DNA of 64,000 bases from Haberlea rhodopensis (Eukaryota; Streptophyta; Magnoliopsida; Lamiales; Gesneriaceae), in NCBI GenBank assembly GCA_907163345.1, contig CAJQUN010000400.1, forward strand, positions 248,001 to 312,000, in the 5' to 3' direction. Below, one piece after another: positions 57,067 through 64,000 of this stretch. How positions within the stretch are numbered: position 1 is the first letter of the stretch; each line of letters opens with the position of its first letter. The notes under the pieces are model-generated. The model was not told the DNA's origin. It worked only from the letters and a program-made list of their open reading frames with translations, and searched no databases. The translations under genes and the position numbers were made by a program.

Positions 57067-57865
57067 TGTTGTGAAATCTTGAACTCAATTCCAGAATATG
57101 AATGACTTTAGACTAAAGAATCTTGTAAATGAATTATTCAAGTTCTATAATATCATTGTTGTTTTCGAAGGCTTCTTGAGAGCAATTACAACAGAATTTG
57201 TAAGTTTATCATACCAACATGCAATCACTCAATATACTTTAACAAGAACAAATAATAACAAGAACTTGAGAGGCATTCTTAGAACATGCATGAATATGGC
57301 AGATTGATTGAACCAATTCAAGATTATCACTCACGCACAGAAACCAACAGAACAAGAAAGAAATCACATTCAAATCAAATTCTATAAACCACCTAGAAAC
57401 AGACCATATGCATAGGCAGATTAAGATAATAATGCAAGAAGAAAAGAACCACACCGATTTACATGGTTCGGCCAAAAAATGCCGACTTCCACCTGAGTCA
57501 CTGATATTGATTACTTTTGATCAAGAATCCACAATACAATCCACCAAAATTCACATCTATAACACTCTTAGGAATTACAATGCAATTGACTTCACAAACT
57601 CTCAATTATATTGCTATATTATCTTCAATCCTCTTGGCCTGTTATTTTTCTCTCTTTCAATGAATTTGGAAATGATCGATCCCCACTTATGAACTCATTC
57701 AAGCCATATTTTTGTAGCTCCCCATGAGTCACCTTTCATATCAAGTTCCCGGTTGCCAAACTCTTCCAAACTGATTCTTGAAAAGCCATTGTAACTGTCA
57801 TTCCATGTTGCTAGAACAGTGCTTCTAAAGTGATCCTGATTGTATAGGTTGATACTTTCTTAACA
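57067..57865 (-). repeat. 5' LTR of the non-autonomous copia element (799 bp)
   Basis: TGTTAAGAAAG (57865) to CACAACA (57067) on the minus strand. Followed by TSD copy TCTTC at 57866-57870. Confidence 0.8.
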
Positions 57866-57870
57866 TCTTC

Positions 57871-58188
57871 AATTGAGTATTGGTTTGACCAATGGTATCA
57901 ATTCTCTCTTTAGGACAATTCTAATTTGGTCAGTTCTCCCGAGACCTTTCTGGTGTGATCGGCAAAATCGAGTCTTCACATTCCTCTCTCCATATTAGAA
58001 GTTTCATCGTCGAAACTTGAGTTGTCTTGATCTTTAAAAGATATGGTTAGCGCTTGTGCTTATCTTCTGTTACTTTCCCAAAATATCTTTGAACTCTTCC
58101 ATGCTAGGTTCAATTAAATTGGGATTGAATTCTCTAATTCTGTCACTTATTGTTAGCATGCTTCTAAAGTTTGTTGGCGATCACTGTC
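57871..58188 (-). other. C4 3' LTR start, polypurine tract and pol end
   Basis: 57980-57871 is the first part of the C4 3' LTR (TGTGAAGACTCG, like TGTGAAGACCCGG at 60634). 57996-57981 is the polypurine tract AATATGGAGAGAGGAA. 58183-57997 is the 3' end of the former coding region, including TTCGACGATGAAAC, a usual word before chromovirus polypurine tracts. 58184-58188 (CTGTC) is the target duplication of the solo LTR to the right. Confidence 0.65.
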
Positions 58189-59991
58189 TGTAATGCCTCG
58201 ATATAACTCATACGTAGTTAATGTGATTATTGAGTAATTATGCGATAAATTACGATATAATGTAACCTCGAGTTCAAGTTAACGGAGTATGCTAAGCATA
58301 TAAAACTCTATGAGCTTTCATTATATGTTGTTGAATCATTATGTAGTTGTTAGTTGACAAATGGTGTGAAGACGTGCTACATGGGTTGTTGTATATATAG
58401 CAAGAGCACTAAGTCGAATATGGGAAATACATGAGTTACATGTAGTTGAGTAACAAGTAATTATGCATTTGAATTTGATTGGAATGTGGTGTGCATGTGA
58501 GTTTATTTGAGTTCATGTGAAGAGAACCTATATTAAGATAAAGTCAGCTTTGTAAACACATACTACACCACAAACACCTAACAATCTCTACAAAAGCTCC
58601 TTCAAACCCTTGCTTTCTCTTGTCATTGTTTCTTGGATTTCAACTTGGAAAGCAAGAGATAAAGTTGTGTAAAGTTAATTCATAGCTTATTGGTAAGATT
58701 TCCCTCACATGTGCATGTGTATAGTAGTGCATAGAACATGTGGAGGTGTGATGTGCTTTGTATGAATTGATATGGATTCAATGCAATGTTATATGTTGTA
58801 CTAAGTGACCAAACATGTTTTTCAATTGATGTAGTATGAGTTGATCAATTTTTTGTTGGAAATTGAGTTGTATGAAATGAACCAAGGTGATAAGCTCAAA
58901 ATCGTTATGTTCTGAAATTTTCAGACATCGGCGATCGATCGCGAGCCATATGGCAATCGATCGCCGAAACAGAGTAAATTTTAAGGCGGTTAAAAGTGTT
59001 GGTGATTGATCGGTGAAACATGGCGATCGATTGTGAGTGAACAGAAATTTCTGGCGATCGCTCGCGAGAGATTGGCGATCGATCGCTCGCGAGAGATTGG
59101 CGATCGATCGCGGTGAGACAGAAAATGTTGGTGATCGAATGGTAAAAAAAGCGATCGATCGCTAGGATTTATATTTTGAAAAATGTTATATTTTTGTAGA
59201 ATTTGATATTGAAGCCTATGATGATATTGTACATTGTTGGTATTCATGTAGCATCATCACAGGGGACAGGACAGAGAGGCGGTTAACCATTGACGCCTGA
59301 ACTTATATATTTTGTATCGCATGATAGGTACGTGTTGATGTACGAGTATTGATTTTGTTGTTGATGTGATGTTGATTACATGTACTGAGATTGAGTTATA
59401 TCATATTGTTGTACATTCATGTTTTTGCGGCATATAGTTGATACAATGAGAGGTATGCTACTGTGAGCATACGCTTTGGTTGTTATAACATGCGAGGATG
59501 GAAATATGATATGTGCTGCTAATATGGGACATGAAGGCTGAGCCACTGACATATTGAGCTGAGAGGCATATCATATATGTCCCGTTATAATAGAATGACG
59601 AATGAGACATCTCATGACATATTTGCATATTGTAGTGTATGACACAGAAACAATCACAGTTGATATATTTATTTATCGTCTTGTGTATTCTTAGTGCTAT
59701 GGCCATGTGATGGTAATATATTAATACTCATGTTGTGTGGTTGTTTCTGTAGGAACTCATAGACGGGGGAGGCCAGGATTATGAGTTGATTTCTGCTGCG
59801 AGAGGAACGATTAGGAACTGAATATGTTAGGTTGTTCATGTGTAAAAGATGTATATTATGTCATGATTTTTTTTAGAATCATGTAAGAATTGGCATAGTA
59901 TGACCCTTAATCAGTGTGTATCATTACTTAATACTACGTTTAATTGCTTAATCAACGGATACATAAAGGATTAAGTAGCGAGATCCCCACA
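58189..59991 (+). repeat. solo chromovirus LTR on the + strand (1803 bp)
   Basis: TGTAATGCCTCG ... GATCCCCACA, flanked by CTGTC (58184-58188) and CCGTC (59992-59996), a five-base duplication with one change. The start resembles LTR-B (TGTAATGCCCGG). It contains array 10. There is no internal DNA, so it formed by LTR-LTR recombination. Confidence 0.75.
58930..59162. repeat. GCGATCGATCG palindrome array 10 (solo chromovirus LTR)
   Basis: Core sites start at 58933/58955, 59004/59025, 59056/59077/59102 and 59133/59153, with pair spacings of 22, 21, 21 (then 25) and 20 bp. One segment, CGATCGCTCGCGAGAGATTGG, is locally duplicated near 59055-59101. Confidence 0.85.
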
Positions 59992-60566
59992 CCGTCAGTG
60001 CCGCAACATCATTTGCATCGATCGTTTCCTCTTGTGTCATGGCGAAGACACGAGCATTGGGTTGGTTCTCCTTTGGCTTATTTGGGTGATTGTCAATTCC
60101 TCGACCAATATCATTTTTCTTATTTTTAGGGCAATCCTTAATTCTATTCCCAAACTTTCCACATCTGAAGCAAGCTCCGATATTTCTCCGACAGTCACCA
60201 AGGTGTGCAAATTTACAAAATGGGCATTTCGTGACTTCCTTGTATATGATAATGGGTGTGGATTCCTTTGGTTGACTATCTAACGAATTTGGTTGTTTGA
60301 CCTTTTGGTAATTGATGGAGTGCTTGTTAGGGATAGATTGCTTGAGCTTAAATTCCTCTTCATGACATTGGATGTCAGTCTCAGCCCTAATCACTGCTCC
60401 TATCAAATCTCCAAAGTTGGTGGTCTCGTAAATTTCTAGAGCCAACTAAATTCGGCTATTCAGACCCTTCTTGAAGCGATGCAGTTTAAGAACTTCATCC
60501 GCCATAATTGTTGAAGCATAAGTTCCCAACGCATGGAATTTGGAGGAATACTTGGTTCTCTCCTTA
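59992..60566 (-). pseudogene. gag fragment of chromovirus C4
   Basis: The minus strand reads FHALGTYASTIMADEVLKLHRFKKGL, a stop near 60448, then LALEIYETTNFGDLIGAVIRAE (gag core). Next comes a knuckle region CPFCKFAHLGDC and CFRCGKFGNRIKDCP, then NARVFAMTQEE, the linker toward protease. It is cut at 59992 by the solo LTR. The knuckle keeps CX2C but the histidine position is altered (GNRIKDC), so RNA binding is doubtful. Confidence 0.75.
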
Positions 60567-60634
60567 TGACCGATCTGATTTGTCCAGTTCTCCCGAGATT
60601 GATCTGGTGCGACCGGCGGAACCGGGTCTTCACA
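60567..60634 (-). repeat. 5' LTR stub of C4
   Basis: TGTGAAGACCCGG on the minus strand, then GGGAGAACTGGACAAATC. It matches the start of the C4 3' LTR at 57980-57910 and is then joined directly to gag, so about 1.8 kb of LTR and leader is deleted. Confidence 0.7.
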
Positions 60635-60792
60635 GATACAATGTCAAACCACCTATAATACTCTTTCCACACACAAAAGTATAATGACAAGAAAAAAACA
60701 AATGCTTGCTATTTTTCTCAACTGCAACACATATAACACATAACAAAGTATATTGATCAAAGTTATTACATCTTCTCAACAAATTAGATTTG

Positions 60793-60809
60793 GTGTGATC
60801 AGTAGGCTT
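60793..60809. repeat. LINE target-site duplication, right copy
   Basis: GTGTGATCAGTAGGCTT, identical to 42184-42200. Confidence 0.85.
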
Positions 60810-60966
60810 ATGCAGGGTCGTATTTGATAATTTTTAGGTTTGAGCCGAATTTTAAAAATCGGGAAAAATAAAGTATGGTCCACATTTTTTTTAATTAATA
60901 AGATGGTTTTGTAAAAAACAAGACATGTAGAATATTTAACTAAAACATTAATGCCAAATACACATA

Positions 60967-61173
60967 GATTTCATTTGGTTGAATGATTTCATTTAAAAAA
61001 TGAATCTGAAAATTTATATTTGAAAGAATTTGAAATACCTTGGTATTGTTAAAAAAATACCTTAAAATGGAAGTTGTTGGATTTGAGACCAGTGGATTTC
61101 AAAACTAGTCAAACAATTTAAATGGATTTGAACTAAGGATTTGAAATCCAAATCATTCCGTCCAAATGGAATC
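60967..61173. mobile_element. MITE with 24-base imperfect terminal inverted repeats (207 bp)
   Basis: The left end GATTTCATTTGGTTGAATGA pairs with the right end read inward, GATTCCATTTGGACGGAATG. The interior repeats GATTTGAAAT-type words. ATA flanks both sides. No coding. The superfamily is not assigned. Confidence 0.6.
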
Positions 61174-61879
61174 ATATAGTATTCAAAATATATGTATTGT
61201 ATTTACTCTTACTTTAAAGAACTAAGATCAATAAATTAAATAATAAGTTTCATTCACACCAATTTTGCAAGTCATGAAATCTTAATAATAGAAGCGTAAC
61301 AATCGGTGATGAACACAACAAACACAGTCAGTCGAAATGATAAACTATTACAATATAAAAGAACCCTAGATCAATTAGATCATAACAAGAATGGGAATTT
61401 GCGCCCCAGTACTGTTACCAAAAGATATTTGAACATAAATCTACATTTCCAAAAATGTTTACAAATAAATACATGGTGGATAAATCTTTATTCACTTAAG
61501 TCCAATTTCCAAACTTATGCTTTAAAAACATCTTTTTTCATTCCTGAAATACCCTTATACTGAAAAAACCCTAAAATGTAATTGAAAAGTAGGAGGACTC
61601 AGTGGACGGCGCATTTGAAAAATTTTGAAATCACGTTTGTTCGTTTTCTCCTCCTCAAACCTCGAAAATCATTTCAATCAAATCGTTTCAGTGATGAGCT
61701 TACAATTGGTTGCTGGTTTTTATTGCTGCTAATCGATTTAGGGAAGTCGAGGAGGTATTTTTTTTATTTTTGTGATTTTATTTGCGTTCATATCTGTGGT
61801 TTTTTTTTGTGATTTTGTTTGCGTTCATAGCTGTTGCGATGTATTTGAGATTTATGATTCTCCTGAAATATAGAGATGA
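61174..61879 (+). other. noncoding region before the MULE transposase
   Basis: No gene is recognised. 61600-61880 has T-rich duplicated words (TTTTTGTGATTTT(A/G)TTTGCGTTCATA at 61769-61793 and 61806-61830) and may be the MULE leader or terminal region. The outer MULE terminus was not found. Confidence 0.45.
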
Positions 61880-63062
61880 AATGCATGTTTTGATCATAAT
61901 CCCACATTTTCATACAATGAGTTAAAATCTATTACAATCGGTAAATGGCATGATTACAACTTTGATGCAATGTCTTTCAAATATTCTATACCTGGACACC
62001 CTAAATGTTGTTTGAGTAACGAGGATGATATGGAAAATATGTTTATTCTGTGTAAGATTATAGATGTTCATTTCATGACAATTGATGTTTATGATGAAAA
62101 AAATGGATATCATGGAGTTTCCGCGGGAAGTAGGAATTGGCAGATTGTTGAAGGTGGTGATAATGCGCCATTTCAATCTGGTGGTACATGTGATACAGAG
62201 GTGCTCACAGATAGTAGGCAAAATAATGGTGCAGGTGAAGCATGTTGGTATACAGAACCTGTCGATGTAAGTGATTTACGTGCACATGGATGTAACTCAT
62301 CTCCAGGATATGATTCTGAAGATCGAATATGTAATTCTAAAGGCAAAGAGAAGTTGTTGTGTTCCGGTTGGTCATCAAATAATAGTAGGGTTAGTCAACA
62401 GTTTAGTGGTGGCGTATAAGAGTTTCGCTATGAATTAAGTAAATATTCGGTTGAAGTTGGGTTTGATTTCAGCTATGTAAAAAATAATAAAGATAGGGTA
62501 ATTGCCGAGTGTGCTAGAAAGCATGATGAGGGTTGTGGTTGCTTTGTGAATGCTAGTATATCAAGAATAGATAGGTCTTTCTACATAAAATAATTGCAAA
62601 ACATGAACACATGTGGGCTGAGAGTGATGAAGGACAAATAAAAAAGGAATAGTTCAGTTTTGATATCTGAAATTATTGCTGAACTAATGTCTTCAAATCT
62701 AACCTTCTATGCAATTTATGTATGTGACATAATGAAGAGAGATTACAGCTTGGATATCACATAAATTAAGGCATGGGGAAGTGTGGAGAATGCTAGATCC
62801 ATTGCTTTTGGAAATTATGATGAGTCGTTCTAAGAACTGAATTCACACGTTCACGCGGTGAGAACAATAAATGTTGGAAGTTTTGTAGACCTTGAAGATG
62901 ACGACAACAACCGATGTTGCCATTTTTTGTTAGTATTAACGGGTTTAAATTTTGTCGCCAAATGTAATTCCTTGATGGAACTTTTCTAAAATCCAGATTC
63001 AAGGGCACCCTTCTATCAGCCACGGCTAAGGATGGGAATCAAAGAGATCCATGTGCAGCAAC
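61880..63062 (+). pseudogene. MULE (Mutator-like) transposase, N-terminal part
   Basis: Transposase relic of a MuDR-type element. The frame reads NELKSITIGKWHDYNFDAMS, FKYSIPGHPKCCL and EDDMENMFILCK, the N-terminal domain of plant MuDR proteins (open frame 61970-62419). After a stop the MuDR DNA-binding region follows: YELSKYSVEVGFDFSYVKNN, ECARKHDEGCGCFVNASIS and FYIK. Then SNLTFYAIYV and ENARSIAFGNYDES, and near 62977 the frame DGTFLKSRFKGTLL, ATAKDGNQRD, which carries the first catalytic aspartate. Stops and frame changes separate these pieces. The catalytic remainder is missing where a copia fragment begins. Confidence 0.75.
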
Positions 63063-63089
63063 TCTAGGTACTGAGAAGAAGATTTATTA

Positions 63090-64000
63090 CATTTGTTCTT
63101 AAATGTAGATCTGAGTTTTTTTTTTACCAAGTTGGCATGCTGAACAGATCTTGTCTTTTGAGAACTCTATTTGGGGCAAGCCATCAACTAGATCTAGCTT
63201 ATGCAGACTGTCAATAGTTATAAAGTTTAAGTTACTCAAACGCTTGTGCCAAAGCTACTTTTTGGAAATATCATGGCAGCAAAACAAGTATGTGAGGCAG
63301 GTTTATCAAAATTCCAGTCAAATTTATATGTATTCTGGTGCCTCTTTCCTACAAGCATTATGTTACTTTCAGTAGATCTAATCTTGCAAGTTTGCTGGTT
63401 AAACTCTACTGAATATCCATTATCGCAAAGTTGACTTATGCTAATCAGTTCATAGCAAAGATTTTCATCTAATAGCACATTTTTAATGATAAAGTTACCA
63501 TGGATAATCTTACCCTTACCTACGGTTTTACCATTCGATTTGTCTCCAAACGTTATTCTTGGTCTGGTGGTGTCTACTAATTCCGTCAGTAGACATGCAT
63601 TTCTTGTCATATGTCTAGAACATCCACTATCCAGAAACCACTCCGAGTTTCGAACTTGCTGGGTCCTAGATCTCTGCAATTAAAGCGTTCAAAATATTGG
63701 TACCCAATCCTACTTGGATCCAGACAAGATTAGTACTTTCCGGACCCACACTTGAATCACCCTGAATCTTCGGGTTTTTGTGTGTCCTGAAATGTGTGTG
63801 CTAAATGAGGTGCTTGTGTCTTGTGATGTGGCATATGATAAGAATTGTGATAAGATGTGTACCATGTTGTCTTGGTCTTTGGTTCCTTTTATTTGGCATA
63901 TATCTTCTTTGAACAGGCTTACAATTATGATATCAGTTGGGTTTAACCTGTTGAGTAGCTTGACCAGTAGACTTATGTCCATAAGTGGACTTGTGTACTG
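63090..64000 (-). pseudogene. copia protease and pre-integrase fragment (SIRE-like)
   Basis: On the minus strand, 63982-63710 is the linker before protease (broken at about 63700). 63679-63236 has WFLDSGCSRHMT (protease active site DSG), ITFGDKSNGKTVGKG, FIIKNVLLDENL and ISISQLCDNGY, the pre-integrase segment. After a frame change it continues at 63258-63130 with WHKRLSNLNF and CSACQLG, the integrase zinc site. It breaks off near 63100. The element continues beyond the window's right edge. Lineage is inferred from the wording of these motifs. Confidence 0.75.

Larger units (their letters stand above)
45845..57865 (-). mobile_element. gag/protease-only Ty1/copia element, split by a Tekay chromovirus
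   Basis: Its own length is about 3.45 kb after removing the Tekay insert. LTRs: 57865-57067 (799 bp, TGTTAAGAAAG...CACAACA) and 46661-45845 (817 bp). The exact five-base duplication TCTTC is at 45840-45844 and 57866-57870. It codes for gag, protease and the pre-integrase segment only. Integrase core, RT and RNase H are not seen, so it needed enzymes from elsewhere. Confidence 0.85.
42617..60634 (-). mobile_element. chromovirus C4, host of the nested insertions
   Basis: The minus strand starts TGTGAAGACCCGG (60634) and ends CTCGGGGTGTGACA (42617). The flanks GATAT (42612-42616) and GATAC (60635-60639) form a five-base duplication with one change. Its own parts are a 5' LTR stub, a gag fragment, the very end of the coding region (58183-57997), a polypurine tract (57996-57981) and the 3' LTR. 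The 3' LTR lies in three pieces: 57980-57871, 45844-45753 and 44340-42617. Most of the 5' LTR and pol are deleted. Confidence 0.8.
42201..60792 (-). mobile_element. 5'-truncated LINE (3' end, zf-RVT region), split by chromovirus C4
   Basis: Without C4 the LINE is only about 570 bases: 60792-60635 joined to 42616-42201. The low end is the poly(A) tail (TTTTTTTT on the + strand near 42199-42207). The minus strand encodes a decayed zf-RVT region typical of plant L1-like elements: LCVICVAVEKNSKHLFFSC in the right piece and VIWSIYLARNKKLFSN in the left piece. The 17-bp duplication and tail establish target-primed insertion. Confidence 0.75.

Noticed and set aside
1..64000. Assigning the species or family of plant
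   Set aside because: Retroelement lineages and one GRP gene are shared by many eudicots; nothing here is diagnostic without a database search.

Overview
This is nuclear DNA of a flowering plant, almost certainly a eudicot. The evidence is a plant-type glycine-rich secreted protein gene with an intron, and plant-specific retrotransposon lineages: Athila, Tekay-like chromoviruses, Tork/TNT-like and SIRE-like copia elements, a MULE and a LINE. The species cannot be named from the sequence. About nine tenths of the window is transposable-element DNA; only one host gene is recognisable.

Layout. 1-8607: a decayed + strand Athila element (Athila-1: RT, RNase H, integrase, the plant-transposon ORF2, long 3' noncoding region, 3' LTR). 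8608-11151: a minus-strand chromovirus LTR and its leader, rich in 27-30 bp tandem repeats. 11152-15101: minus-strand Athila-2, which keeps a gag end and a protease but no pol. 15102-18366: the 3' end of a minus-strand SIRE-like element with an extra ORF. 18367-20696: a chromovirus LTR without internal DNA. 20697-24451 and 31739-32971: a very decayed + strand copia element whose 3' LTR is split by Athila-3 (24452-31738, minus, gag-protease only, with a duplicated LTR-PBS unit). 34153-39487: a young + strand copia element with nearly identical LTRs but a broken polyprotein. 39783-41040: a two-exon glycine-rich cysteine-containing secreted protein gene. 42201-60792: a five-deep nest of insertions. 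60967-63062: a MITE and a MULE transposase remnant. 63090-64000: a minus-strand copia fragment.

The nest resolves with target-site duplications at each level. A LINE 3' fragment (17-bp TSD) is split by chromovirus C4 (42617-60634, TSD GATAT/GATAC). C4 carries a solo Athila LTR, a solo chromovirus LTR and a gag-protease-only copia element (45845-57865, TSD TCTTC). That copia element is in turn split by a complete young Tekay-type chromovirus (47473-56041, TSD GTTTC, two 1893-bp LTRs, one 1509-residue gag-pol ORF).

The most unusual signal is an array of GC-rich palindromes, GGCGATCGATCGCC, in LTRs of both Athila and chromovirus lineages and once inside Athila-1. There are ten arrays. In nearly all, sites sit 20-22 bp apart as pairs that form inverted repeats with arms of 11-15 bp. 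Some linker words are shared between lineages. A SIRE-like copia LTR carries an analogous array with a different core. This looks like a cis-element or hairpin module shared across families. All boundaries and counts come from reading the sequence; no alignment or database search was run.
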